IMG/VR virus record: IMGVR_UViG_3300025410_000070
Coordinates: 1-28,595 of that record
Strand: one strand, 5' to 3'
DNA length: 28,595 nucleotides
Source of the DNA: a virus
In this document: piece after piece, positions 18,243-27,000 of the stretch
Numbering within the stretch: the stretch's first letter is position 1
How the letters are laid out: every line of letters starts with the position of its first letter
Notes under the pieces: model-generated
Databases searched by the model: none
What the model was told of the DNA's origin: nothing
Seen by the model: only the letters and a program-made list of their open reading frames with translations
Made by a program: the position numbers and the translations under genes

Positions 18243-18450
18243 GCAGAGCGGTACTGAATACATCGTTCTTTCTTATCGGACTGATAAACACGGCCATGTG
18301 CGTAAAACCAAACTTGGTCGTGGATTTACTGGACGCAAAGAAGGCACGATTAACGTAAACTTTGAAGCTGCCCCACTTCCCAATCAAGACGGTGAATGTT
18401 GGGTATCTTTGGTTCCGTACGATCCTAACTTTGGTGAGCAATACGAATGA
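18214..18450 (+). CDS. Hypothetical small beta-rich protein
   Basis: A 78-residue basic protein starting MKSTTKYLSEQSGTEYIVLS. It overlaps the tail of the SSB-like gene by 29 bases. ATG 18214 has GAGG nine bases upstream; a TTG two codons earlier is possible. The sequence is beta-rich (YIVLSYRTDKHGHVRKTKLG, INVNFEAAPLP) with a W-containing C-terminus. No family recognised. The reading frame stays in-operon and ends in an ATGA overlap, supporting translation. Confidence 0.65.
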   Translation: MKSTTKYLSEQSGTEYIVLSYRTDKHGHVRKTKLGRGFTGRKEGTINVNFEAAPLPNQDGECWVSLVPYDPNFGEQYE

Positions 18451-18785
18451 CCCAATTTATATCCGATGACATGATGGAAGAAGCCTTAACATTTCTTGCC
18501 ACTCATAGTTCTCTTGGTGCAGAAGCCAGATCGGATAGGTTCAAAGCGGAACACGCCAGAAAGAGGGTCAGGGCAAACCTGATCCTCTCCTCTGAAGAAA
18601 AAACATCTGCCATGAAAGAAGCTTGGGCAGAACAACACGAACTATATGCTGAAGCAGTTAATAACGAGGCAGACGCCATTCGCAATGATGAGTATCTACG
18701 CGCAGAACGCAACCGCGCCGATGCTGTCATTGAGGCGTGGCGATCAGAACAAGCCAACCAAAGAGCGGGGAATAGTTTTAAATGA
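18447..18785 (+). CDS. Helical hypothetical protein
   Basis: A 112-residue protein starting MTQFISDDMMEEALTFLATH. It is Ala/Glu/Arg-rich (RFKAEHARKRVRANLILSS; AVNNEADAIRNDEYLRAERN) and predicted all-helical, with a heptad-like centre. ATGA overlaps link it to the genes on both sides. I recall similar short helical proteins in phage recombination operons without known function. No catalytic motif is visible. Confidence 0.7.
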   Translation: MTQFISDDMMEEALTFLATHSSLGAEARSDRFKAEHARKRVRANLILSSEEKTSAMKEAWAEQHELYAEAVNNEADAIRNDEYLRAERNRADAVIEAWRSEQANQRAGNSFK

Positions 18786-19258
18786 CATTTTCTGTCACCC
18801 TAACACGAGAAGATATGAATATCATTCGCATCCTTGGCGAATTACGGTCATCCATGAGTCGGTCGCACGGCGTTAAGAATAATAAAGTTAGTGAACTTGC
18901 TGATCATGAAATTGATATTGATGGTGTGATGGCTGAATTCGCTTTTTGCAAACACCACAACATCTTTTTTGATCCTACAATTAATCCACGATCAAGCACT
19001 TATGATTGTTTTTACAAAGGCAAACGCATTGATATTAAGTCAACCCGCCGTCAAAACGGTCGATTGATCAAGCATATCAAACACAATTCCGATGTAGATG
19101 TTTTTGTTTTAGCTATCATAAAGGAAAATACGGTTACATTCCCCGGCTATTGCACAGCAAAATTTTTGTATCAACCTGAAAACATTAAAAAAATTGGATA
19201 CGGCGATACCTATGTTGTTGAGATTGACCAATTAGTATCATGGAAAATTCATGACTGA
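18782..19258 (+). CDS. PD-(D/E)XK nuclease-like protein
   Basis: A 158-residue protein with a plausible PD-(D/E)XK nuclease core. E52 lies in GVMAEFAF (helix with acidic residue), D75 in TYDCFYKG, and D84 and K86 in KRIDIKST. This is the same layout as phage or restriction-type nucleases and Holliday-like resolvases (strand, D, turn, D-x-K, polar T). The C-terminus predicts beta strands (DVFVLAII; TFPGYCTAKFLY). It lies between a helical unknown and an HNH nuclease, fitting a DNA-processing role. Motif assignment is by eye; substrate unknown. Confidence 0.7.
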   Translation: MTFSVTLTREDMNIIRILGELRSSMSRSHGVKNNKVSELADHEIDIDGVMAEFAFCKHHNIFFDPTINPRSSTYDCFYKGKRIDIKSTRRQNGRLIKHIKHNSDVDVFVLAIIKENTVTFPGYCTAKFLYQPENIKKIGYGDTYVVEIDQLVSWKIHD

Positions 19259-19607
19259 AGATGTAGGCACTACAGCGCGTGGCAGTTTATCTGGCAAAAG
19301 AAAGTTAGCCATTTGGGAGCGTGAACGCGGATGCTGCATGGAATGCGGCGTAAAACTAATGACTGGACAATTTATTTACGAACACGTTCGTGCTTTAGAA
19401 TTAGGCGGGACTGACACAGACGACAATATAAGGCTTACATGCAAGCCTTGCGCAAAAGAAAAAACAAAAAAGGATCATAAAATGGCAGCAAAAGCAAAAA
19501 GAGTTAAGCAAAACCATCTTGGCTTAAAACAGTCGCGTTCGCCGATGCCATATGGTAAGATGTCCAAATGGAAAAAGAAGATGGATGGCACCATCGTACC
19601 GCGTTGA
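19251..19607 (+). CDS. HNH endonuclease
   Basis: A 118-residue HNH-fold protein. C29 and C32 (CMECG) with C64 and C67 (LTCKPCAKEK) form a zinc site. EH at 44-45 (IYEHVRALELGG) holds the putative catalytic His, and N59 lies in the downstream loop (TDDNIRL). A Lys-rich C-terminus (AAKAKRVKQNHLG) likely contacts DNA. Phage HNH proteins of this type act in packaging or as free homing-like enzymes. Which applies here is uncertain because the large terminase is not in view. It overlaps the PD-(D/E)XK gene by 8 bases. Confidence 0.85.
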   Translation: MTEDVGTTARGSLSGKRKLAIWERERGCCMECGVKLMTGQFIYEHVRALELGGTDTDDNIRLTCKPCAKEKTKKDHKMAAKAKRVKQNHLGLKQSRSPMPYGKMSKWKKKMDGTIVPR

Positions 19608-19612
19608 GCGTT

Positions 19613-20032
19613 ATGAAGCTGTCCGCCCCACTTCTTGCTGTATTGCTTACTACAGGGTGTGAAACTGTAAGCAGATCAGCAGAGCCGCCCCTGCACGAGA
19701 TGATTCGAGCGGCAGCGATTTCCCATGACGTAAACCCACAAATAGCTTTAGGTTTAATTGATGTGGAAAGTACATTTAAACCAACCGCCCAAAAAGATGG
19801 TAACTATGGACTTATGCAAATACGCATGGCTACCGCTAAAGCTATGGGATTTAAGGGCAACTTAAATGATTTGCTAATACCGGAAAACAACCTTGAATAC
19901 GGTATGCGGTATCTACACTATTGTTACGAGAAGCACGGCGAGGATCGATTAGCATTAGGTTGCTACAATGGTTCTACGTCAACAAAAAATCGTTACCCAC
20001 GCCGTGTATTACGTGCATCAGAGAAGTATTAA
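19613..20032 (+). CDS. Lytic transglycosylase (SLT) with lipoprotein-like leader
   Basis: A 139-residue protein that would cut the glycan strands of peptidoglycan. The N-terminus MKLSAPLLAVLLTTGC resembles a lipoprotein signal with C16 as the acceptor, though the residue at -3 (Thr) is not ideal. The catalytic Glu is E52 in LIDVESTF, followed by GLMQI (66-70) and CYNG (117-120), the standard SLT-domain landmarks. Such an enzyme may serve in lysis or in local wall opening during DNA entry. ATG 19613 is chosen because it gives the leader; an earlier ATG (19568) lies inside the HNH gene. It shares the TTAA of both stop codons with the convergent virion gene. Confidence 0.85.
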   Translation: MKLSAPLLAVLLTTGCETVSRSAEPPLHEMIRAAAISHDVNPQIALGLIDVESTFKPTAQKDGNYGLMQIRMATAKAMGFKGNLNDLLIPENNLEYGMRYLHYCYEKHGEDRLALGCYNGSTSTKNRYPRRVLRASEKY

Positions 20033-22380
20033 GCGGCTACACTACGCGCTACGTTCAATGCTTGTACGATCGCATCATCAGGCATGGATAGCATCTGCTC
20101 TGTATGGTTAGCCAATAGCTTTTGGTTACGCATAGTTTCGCTTACTAGTGCGTCTGCCGCCTTATCAATGACGGAGCCGCCTGATTTGCGTTCTATGCGG
20201 CCACCATCAGCTTGTCTGAATGGGCCATAGGCTGCAGTCCCACCAACAGTAACCCCGGCCATAGCCTTGTTTAAATTTCTTGCGGCTTCTTGACGGGCCT
20301 CAACCCCTTGGCGCAATGCTTCTAACTGGTCAGCAGGTGTTGTTAAAATTCTACCCTGAGCCTCAGTAAATTCTGGACCTGCTTGCCCAGTAATTTTTTT
20401 AGCACCCCAGTTCAATGGTTGAGCAATAAACTTTTTGAATGGAATATTGGCTACATCCAATTGGTTTTCAGAAATGATCGGCTGCCTTGTTTGAGCAGAT
20501 ACATCTCGTCCAGTAGCAACACGGGCCTGATCAAACGCAGACTTTAGTTCTTTTGCGTTGCGAACATATCCGTTTTCGCGGTCTGCAATATTTACAAGCC
20601 GCGACCCCGTGTTATCGCCAAAAATCTTTGCCAAACTTTGGTTAATAAAGTTGTTTTCGCTATCATTTAAATTGGATAGTGGGCCTGTATCTTTTGCATT
20701 TAATCCAATCTTAGTATTGACTGCATCTCTTGCGCCGACTTTAACGGCGTTAGCCGTTTCTGGATTAGCCAAAAATTGATCTAACAGCGAATGAACGCCA
20801 TCATTCACGTACTCGCCCTTATTCAAAACATTTTGTCCAAGTTCAAGGGCATCCCCCAACTCATAAATGTTTTTGTATTTGCCCATCAAATTATCGTAAA
20901 CCAAATTTCCTTCTTTATCGGTCACATTACGCCGAAGAATACCGGAAATGTTATCTCTTAATTTGCCGACATTTGCGCTTAATCCAGGTAACTCGCCAGG
21001 GCGAATAGCGTCAACACCTGCATTGCCGCCGTTGCGAATGAGGTTGCTGATTGCATTAATTGTGTTTTGCAACCTTTGTGGAGAAGTATGGTAAAATTCT
21101 TGACCTTCTCTTATTCCGGTAGCTGTTTCTAATTCAGTCGGGTTTCGGACAAGCATATTGCGAATGTACTTTAATGTAGATTCAACTTTACCGACCGAAT
21201 CGGGCAACATTCCGTCGATTGTAGCAACAACATTTTTAACTTCGTCTTGAGGAATTCGTGAAACTATATTCCCACCAGTCGAAGGCAATCCCGGAGTTGC
21301 GTCACTCAGCAATTTAGTTAATTCATCGCTGTTGGCAAGACGTGCAGCTTTAAGTGATTCAGCCATTTCTGGCGTATTAACAATTTGGTCGCCAATAACA
21401 GAATCTACATCTGTTCTAATACGCTGTGGGGCTTCCGAAAGCCTTTGATCAACAGCACTTAAAATGTCATTTGCGCCCTTTGTTGGTCTGCCCTTTTGCG
21501 AGACAATATCAAGGGCAACACCACGACCTTCTGGCGTATCAAGTAATAGATTGGTAGTTCCCTCTGCGCCAACTGGAATTTTACCGTTTTGAAAGTTATC
21601 TGCTAAATTCTTCAACCAAGTTTTTGCACCACGAGGCAAGTCAGCGAATGTTTCAGGCTCACCCAATTTAGCTAATGACCCTAATGCTTTGGCCGCGAAA
21701 GGAGCGGCTGCACCAAAAACAGTTTCAACTGCTGCGGCACCAGGATCAAATGCTTCTTTATTCCCCGCAAAACGTGACCCAACATATTCACCGACATTAG
21801 AACCCAATGCCGATAAGCCCTGCGCACCCGCGTAAATACCCGCACCAACAGCTTCCTCTGGAAGCATTGCGCCTGTAAGTAACGCAGCACCAGTTCCTAT
21901 GGCACCCTGCGTAAGACCGCGTTCAGCACTTAGTGCATTTAACCCATGACCTTCTGGGTAGTATTTTTTACCATTAACTACTGCAACAGGATTGCCCCAT
22001 TCATCGGTGGAATACTTAACCCCACCAGGAATGTTAGACTCAAGAATATCCTTAACTGCGGCGGTGCTATTGGTCAGTGGCATACCCATTTTTGCCGCTA
22101 ATGCATTACTAATAGATGGGTAATCCTTTATAGGGATTTCCGTAACCGATGGAATTTTTGCTTCATATGGTTTTTCAGGAATGCCAACATTGAATGGGTC
22201 AACACCCGCACCTGCCAATACAGCAGCCTCATCTTCAGATTGTGGCGTGTAAGCAGGTGTAGTGCGTCGTTGCAACTCATTGTAGTGAGTTGTTAATGCT
22301 TGATGCATTACATTTTGAGGCGTTCCTTCAGGGAAGGAAAAAACCTGATTATCTGGGCCAACAACTGAAATATTTGCCAT
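20029..22380 (-). CDS. Large putative internal virion/ejection protein
   Basis: A 783-residue protein starting MANISVVGPDNQVFSFPEGT. The middle contains Ala/Gly-rich, weakly hydrophobic stretches (AIGTGAALLTGAMLPEEAVG; GIYAGAQGLSALGSN) and long helical regions. The C-terminus carries ADGGRIERKSGG, a GG-x-I motif that recurs in the next virion protein. Such large helical, Ala-rich proteins next to structural genes are typical of podovirus internal or DNA-ejection proteins. No transglycosylase motif was seen in it, but an SLT gene is adjacent. GGAGG precedes ATG 22380. The role is inferred from size, composition and position. Confidence 0.55.
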   Translation of the reverse strand: MANISVVGPDNQVFSFPEGTPQNVMHQALTTHYNELQRRTTPAYTPQSEDEAAVLAGAGVDPFNVGIPEKPYEAKIPSVTEIPIKDYPSISNALAAKMGMPLTNSTAAVKDILESNIPGGVKYSTDEWGNPVAVVNGKKYYPEGHGLNALSAERGLTQGAIGTGAALLTGAMLPEEAVGAGIYAGAQGLSALGSNVGEYVGSRFAGNKEAFDPGAAAVETVFGAAAPFAAKALGSLAKLGEPETFADLPRGAKTWLKNLADNFQNGKIPVGAEGTTNLLLDTPEGRGVALDIVSQKGRPTKGANDILSAVDQRLSEAPQRIRTDVDSVIGDQIVNTPEMAESLKAARLANSDELTKLLSDATPGLPSTGGNIVSRIPQDEVKNVVATIDGMLPDSVGKVESTLKYIRNMLVRNPTELETATGIREGQEFYHTSPQRLQNTINAISNLIRNGGNAGVDAIRPGELPGLSANVGKLRDNISGILRRNVTDKEGNLVYDNLMGKYKNIYELGDALELGQNVLNKGEYVNDGVHSLLDQFLANPETANAVKVGARDAVNTKIGLNAKDTGPLSNLNDSENNFINQSLAKIFGDNTGSRLVNIADRENGYVRNAKELKSAFDQARVATGRDVSAQTRQPIISENQLDVANIPFKKFIAQPLNWGAKKITGQAGPEFTEAQGRILTTPADQLEALRQGVEARQEAARNLNKAMAGVTVGGTAAYGPFRQADGGRIERKSGGSVIDKAADALVSETMRNQKLLANHTEQMLSMPDDAIVQALNVARSVAA

Positions 22381-22382
22381 TA

Positions 22383-25300
22383 TTAGCCTCCAAACCCAGT
22401 TTTAGGATTCCAAATCAATGCTCCCGCAGGAACATTTGGATTTGCGGCCTTTTCATCCCAAAGTTCAGTTGGCTTATTAAGCAGATTTTTCATGCTTTCT
22501 TCATTCATGCCAGGGAATAAACCTTTTTTACCACCCAATTTGTTGTCGGTAACATATTGGCGGTAAGCATTTAAATCATGCAATGGCACACCATCATCAT
22601 CTGTCTGGTTGCGCCATTTTTTTGCAAAAGTATTTGGATCGGGTTTCCCCGCATCAAGCCACGCTTCTCGTAAATCTTTTTCTTGCATTAATTCTGCATA
22701 AGCATTTTGAATTAATTGATATCGAGATGTTGCGGGAAGATCAGGAGAGGCAACTGTTTTTAAAGTAGTTTTTAATCCTACAGCAGGTGATCTTCCTAAC
22801 TCAGCTGCCACAGTTTCAATTGCTTGACTTGTCGCTGCCTTAACAGCGGTAGCATCACCAGATTGAATCTGTTCAAGGCTGATATTGCCAAAATGGTCAA
22901 TACCTGCCGACTGCATATAACCAATTAACTGCGCCCGAAGCCCAGAAAGATTGTTACTGGAAACATTTTGGTAAATTTTAGTCAACGTGTCCAAAAGTTG
23001 TTCATTTTTACCAAATTCTTGTAAAAATTTACCAGTTTCGTCGTTGTATGCCTTTAAATCAGCCGCTTCATTTTTGGATATTTCTGTCCTTTTTGTTGCT
23101 TCAGCCGCACGTTGTTGCGCGGCCGCCACTGCTGACGGAGACTTGCCCATACCTGCGGGTTCACCCGTATCGGGGTCAACTAACTGAGTAGGGGCATCAC
23201 CATTAGCAATATCTTTTGCTAATGTCCTATATTTACTTGCATTTTCAAGTGCCTCAGCCGCTTCTTTTTCACGCGATGACCCGAACGTGGAAAGCCATTT
23301 ATTTTTATCTTCCCAATACTTCGCAACTGAATTCCAATAGTCTGGAGTACCAGTCGGAGCCATATCTGGGAATGCTTTTGAAGGTTTAGCATTTTTAGCA
23401 ATATCGCCCAAAGCATCGGCAACTTGAACCATTGGTTGAGTCTTATCAACATCGCCTTCTCCCGCCCCTAAAGTAGACGAGATTAACTTGGACATATCTT
23501 GCTTATCTTTAATAGCCCCCGACACCTGATCATCTTCGGGTACCACCGAAGGGTCAACGCCGCCAAGAGCCAACCCAATTCTTCCCCCTTTTGCTTCTCT
23601 AGGGGGAATAGTATTGGATCTTAAAACAGAACTTAATCCCCTTGGAAGACGAAGCAATGAGGCATTATCTTCAAAAATTTTAAAGTATTGGTCTTCAGAA
23701 ATTGTTTGCCCAGTACTTAAATTTTTATACCAATTCTTTGCATTTGGATTTTGCGCACGAATTTCGTCTGGCATATCAGCTGGGTTTTGTGGAATCCACT
23801 TTTCTTGAAGTTTATTATCCAAGTCAAAGGCAGTTTTAAACTGTTCTTGCCTTAATTGTTCGCCACGCAATCCAAGATCGCCTTGTTGATACGTTGCTTG
23901 AGATGCCGTACCTAAAGCATTTGCCTCGCGTTCTAGCAATTTTTCTCCAAAATCGCGTTTGTTCTTTAGCGCATTGTAATAGGTGCCAAGACCAGCTTGT
24001 GCGCCTTGACCAACGCCGATGCCAAATATAGGCGACTTATTGCCCATCATGGCAAGACCGGCAGACAACAAACCCATATTGGCTTCATCTGACAAAGGAT
24101 GGCCGACAATCGTTTCTGCGATTGTTTTAGGACGATTTGGATCAGGTTGGGCATTTAAATCCTGATACTGCTGAGCGATAGTATCAGCTAATGTACCAAG
24201 CTTTGCTGCATATGGATTCGCAGGTGGCACGAAACCATCCCCCTCATAACCATGACGACCTACAACACCACCGTCAGCATAATTCAATCCAAGGCTATAA
24301 GTTCCTTGGCTGTTACCAATAACATCACTTGCCGATACAGTTCCAAGTGTGTTGCCAATCAGCTTATTAGCCCAACCGCGCAAATTAGCTTTTTCTGAAG
24401 GATCAGCCATTGCTTGGCTTAAAACCTTGCTTGGATCAATTTCCCCCTCATCAGATAAAGATGGGGCAGATGGTTTTGTTGACCAACCAGGGGATGACCT
24501 GCCTAAATGTCGGACACGCATAACATCAGCAAGGCTTAATGGTTTAGTTGATCCACCAGTTGGCTGGTCAGAATAAGGAACGTCAACGCCGTATTGTGAA
24601 TCTACGCCGCCTTGCAAAGCATAACCTTGGCGATCATCGCCCTCATGAACAGCGCCTCCCATTGAATCATCATGGGGAACAACACCGCCTTTGTTAAATG
24701 GCTTAAATAGAGAACCTGCAGTCAACAAGCCGCCAACCAACGAGGAGCCAATGTTGCCCTGTGGCTGTGCTGTAAGAGCCGTGCCACCAGATTGACCGCC
24801 AATACCAAGAAGAAGATTGGCAAGATACTGAGTCGTCTGAAATGGGTAAGCCTGTTGCGCTTGGAACTGCTGCTGATTCGCAACGTCTTGCGCTTGTTGT
24901 ACAGCCTGTTGCGTAGCACCTGCCGCCATCTGCGCTTGTCCACCTGCAAGACCTGCTGTCTGTGCGCCGGTACCAAGCTGACCCAACTGTGATCCGGCCT
25001 GAAGTTGACGGGCTTGATCCGCATTGAATTGGGCAAGTGCTTGACCGTACCCGCCCTGATAGACGTTAGCCATCGTTTGCCCAGCAGCTAATCCCTGCTG
25101 ACGAGCCAATTCAGCTTGTGCCACACCCGCACGATCACCACCAAAAGCGCCTTGGCTAATGGCATTGCCCAACAGTTGTTGCTGTTGTTGGGCATTGGTT
25201 TCATTAAGATTGGCTTGAGTAGCCGCCGCCACACTATTAATATACGGCGACATATATTGGTTAAGCTGCTGTTGGCCGAATGGCGTAGCGGCATTGCCCA

Positions 25301-25535
25301 CCAAACCTGCACCCGCCTGATAATATGGTTGCGCTTCAGCGGCGGCCGCATTTATGTTTTGGACACCTGCTTGCTGAGTCGGCGTTAAACCCGCAACCAT
25401 TTCCCCTGTATACGGTGTAAAAGGTGTAGCCGCGACTTGCTGTGCTTGGGCTGAAAGCATGTCATAATTCGCCTGTACCTGAGGTGGTGGCGAATACGTC
25501 GATGTGGTTGTAGCTGTACCTTTAGAACCGCACAC
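22383..25535 (-). CDS. Very large putative virion protein
   Basis: A 1050-residue protein starting at GTG 25535 (MCGSKG) with AGGAG upstream. The first 250 residues are Ala/Gln-rich and helical (AQAQQVAATPFTPYTGEMVA; ANYDMLSAQ). The middle is Gly-rich with repeated GG-x-(V/I) turns (NKGGVVPHDD, ADGGVVGRHG, AKGGRIGLALGG). The last third is helical again. I recall alphaproteobacterial phages with MCGS-starting proteins of this design, annotated as internal or tail-associated. An ejection or internal core role is plausible. It precedes the 783-residue protein with a two-base gap, so both are co-translated. Confidence 0.6.
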   Translation of the reverse strand: MCGSKGTATTTSTYSPPPQVQANYDMLSAQAQQVAATPFTPYTGEMVAGLTPTQQAGVQNINAAAAEAQPYYQAGAGLVGNAATPFGQQQLNQYMSPYINSVAAATQANLNETNAQQQQQLLGNAISQGAFGGDRAGVAQAELARQQGLAAGQTMANVYQGGYGQALAQFNADQARQLQAGSQLGQLGTGAQTAGLAGGQAQMAAGATQQAVQQAQDVANQQQFQAQQAYPFQTTQYLANLLLGIGGQSGGTALTAQPQGNIGSSLVGGLLTAGSLFKPFNKGGVVPHDDSMGGAVHEGDDRQGYALQGGVDSQYGVDVPYSDQPTGGSTKPLSLADVMRVRHLGRSSPGWSTKPSAPSLSDEGEIDPSKVLSQAMADPSEKANLRGWANKLIGNTLGTVSASDVIGNSQGTYSLGLNYADGGVVGRHGYEGDGFVPPANPYAAKLGTLADTIAQQYQDLNAQPDPNRPKTIAETIVGHPLSDEANMGLLSAGLAMMGNKSPIFGIGVGQGAQAGLGTYYNALKNKRDFGEKLLEREANALGTASQATYQQGDLGLRGEQLRQEQFKTAFDLDNKLQEKWIPQNPADMPDEIRAQNPNAKNWYKNLSTGQTISEDQYFKIFEDNASLLRLPRGLSSVLRSNTIPPREAKGGRIGLALGGVDPSVVPEDDQVSGAIKDKQDMSKLISSTLGAGEGDVDKTQPMVQVADALGDIAKNAKPSKAFPDMAPTGTPDYWNSVAKYWEDKNKWLSTFGSSREKEAAEALENASKYRTLAKDIANGDAPTQLVDPDTGEPAGMGKSPSAVAAAQQRAAEATKRTEISKNEAADLKAYNDETGKFLQEFGKNEQLLDTLTKIYQNVSSNNLSGLRAQLIGYMQSAGIDHFGNISLEQIQSGDATAVKAATSQAIETVAAELGRSPAVGLKTTLKTVASPDLPATSRYQLIQNAYAELMQEKDLREAWLDAGKPDPNTFAKKWRNQTDDDGVPLHDLNAYRQYVTDNKLGGKKGLFPGMNEESMKNLLNKPTELWDEKAANPNVPAGALIWNPKTGFGG

Positions 25536-25547
25536 GGCTATCTCCTA

Positions 25548-26117
25548 CTAAGCAGCGTTGGCAGCCATTTCAGGCTGACCAGTTGACGCCCCATAAATAA
25601 AGAAAGCACCAGCGGGGTGGCCGAAGTGTTTCTCATATAACTCTACTTTAGCATTTGTTCGTTGATTTGACAAAACCCCAATCATTAGAGGTAGATCAAG
25701 GCCATCAGCCGCCTTTTTAGCAAACTCAATCAACTTATGAACGCGGGAAACCGTAGCGTTTCTGTATTCAGGGCGGACAAATACAGACATTTCTTCAAGG
25801 AATGGGGTATCAGAATACCAGTTGTTAGCAATCCGAAGAAGAATCATAGCCTCAAGATTATCTTTAGTTCCCACCACGCCAATAATACCAAAATGCTTAT
25901 GTAGCAAAGGGCGAACCGTATCGCGAACCTTTTGCTCATTTAACTCAAACATTCCGATTTCTTGGTGGATCATTCTGGCGAGGGTCATAATGCCGTCCTC
26001 GTCATCCGGTTGGGCAGTCCTTACCAATGGTTCAGTTGTTACCCGTTCAAACTTTGGCATCCGCTTACGGGCGCTTTTGGACAGGCGAATACGTTGCTTT
26101 TTAAACATTGATTCCAT
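25548..26117 (-). CDS. GNAT-family acetyltransferase
   Basis: A 189-residue protein resembling Gcn5-related N-acetyltransferases. After a basic N-terminus comes an alpha/beta core: VRTAQPDDEDGIMTLARMI, then GIIGVVGTKDNLEAMILLRI. The acetyl-CoA motif region is EEMSVFVRPEYRNATVSRVH, with helix HKLIEFAKKAADGL. The final strands include FFIYGAS. The pyrophosphate loop (YRNATVSR) is a variant of the usual R/Q-x-x-G-x-G/A. AAGGA is upstream of ATG 26117. It is embedded in the virion operon; related enzymes occur there in other phages and their acceptors are unknown. Confidence 0.75.
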   Translation of the reverse strand: MESMFKKQRIRLSKSARKRMPKFERVTTEPLVRTAQPDDEDGIMTLARMIHQEIGMFELNEQKVRDTVRPLLHKHFGIIGVVGTKDNLEAMILLRIANNWYSDTPFLEEMSVFVRPEYRNATVSRVHKLIEFAKKAADGLDLPLMIGVLSNQRTNAKVELYEKHFGHPAGAFFIYGASTGQPEMAANAA

Positions 26118-26119
26118 TT

Positions 26120-26650
26120 TTAGTCCTTCTTTGGAGGTGCAAGTTTTTGTAGGGTCTTAATATGTTTCTTTCGTAACTTCATTACAAATTGGTCAAGTAT
26201 GCGATGACCACGATTAAGATCGCCGCCGCCAATACCCACAACCGCGTACGGGGGAATAACGTACTCTCCACCAGCAGCAACAATAGGAACAGGGTTACCA
26301 GCATTGTGTGATCCATCGTCATGGTATTTTGATATCATTTCTGTGATGTTTTTGAAACCACTAAGCGTGTTCCCTTCACCAAGGTAAGCAACTTCTTCAG
26401 CCGGAATAACATAGGCTCCGGCGGGTACATGCATAGGAAGATGATCTGTGCGACCAGCCACGGGGCTGTGGATAGGACCAGTATGGATAATATTACGCCC
26501 ATTTCCATGCGAATTTCCTCCATGTGCTTTTCCCGACCGCGCAATATTTAATGCAGCCGCCACAGCTTGGTCATGCGGATGACCTGAACGGGAAAGTTCA
26601 CTTATGTTCTTGCTGATAGTAGCTTGAGATGAACCGTGCTTAAGTGGCAT
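26120..26650 (-). CDS. Virion-cluster protein with DUF6496-like N-terminus
   Basis: A 176-residue protein starting MPLKHGSSQATISKNISELS. The first 45 residues (through HDQAVAAALNIARS) match a small helical phage motif of the DUF6496 type. A His/Gly-rich segment follows, then two related segments AGAYVIPAEEV and AGGEYVIPPYAV, and a basic C-terminus. The repeated YVIP segments suggest structural beta hairpins. ATG 26650 shares its T with the upstream TGA stop (TGATG); a GTG one codon earlier is possible. A structural or assembly role is inferred from position. Confidence 0.65.
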   Translation of the reverse strand: MPLKHGSSQATISKNISELSRSGHPHDQAVAAALNIARSGKAHGGNSHGNGRNIIHTGPIHSPVAGRTDHLPMHVPAGAYVIPAEEVAYLGEGNTLSGFKNITEMISKYHDDGSHNAGNPVPIVAAGGEYVIPPYAVVGIGGGDLNRGHRILDQFVMKLRKKHIKTLQKLAPPKKD

Positions 26651-26988
26651 CACGAATATCCTACTGCAATAATGGAACCTGTGCCGGGCGAAAAATACAA
26701 TCCCGTCGCAAATGGAACTTGGATTTGGTAAATGCCAAGCGTGTTAGGAACGGCATAAATGCGGCTACTTGATGCGGCAGATGTCGCGTCATAAAGGTAG
26801 CCCTGCGTGGAACCTGCCACGATAACGCTTACCGTAGCCAACCAGCCTGACGATGACTTGATCACTGACGCAGTGGATACTTCCTTGCTGTTATAAAAAC
26901 CAGCATGGGTATTTATGGCAGTAACGTAAGAGTTAATGCCAATAACGCCGTTTTTCTGCGTGGAAAGGATGTCGTCTAAAGATGCGAT
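26650..26988 (-). CDS. Small virion-cluster protein, probable ATC start codon
   Basis: A 112-residue protein reading (M)ASLDDILSTQKNGVIGI at its start. The only codon at the proper place after a perfect GGAGG with 5-base spacing is ATC (26988-26986), and an in-frame TAG lies four codons upstream. Known relatives begin MA(S/T)LDDIL by my recollection, so the start is real in design but uses a rare codon. A GTG 41 codons in would delete the conserved start. The C-terminal part is beta-rich (YLYDATSAASSSRIYAVPN; GTGSIIAVGYS). It probably acts in the tail or head-tail region. Confidence 0.65.
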   Translation of the reverse strand: MASLDDILSTQKNGVIGINSYVTAINTHAGFYNSKEVSTASVIKSSSGWLATVSVIVAGSTQGYLYDATSAASSSRIYAVPNTLGIYQIQVPFATGLYFSPGTGSIIAVGYS

Positions 26989-27000
26989 GGTAGCCTCCTA

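Noticed and set aside
24722-25036. Frames on both strands inside the 1050-residue gene
   Set aside because: They arise from the Gln/Ala-rich repeats of the real gene and have no initiation signals.
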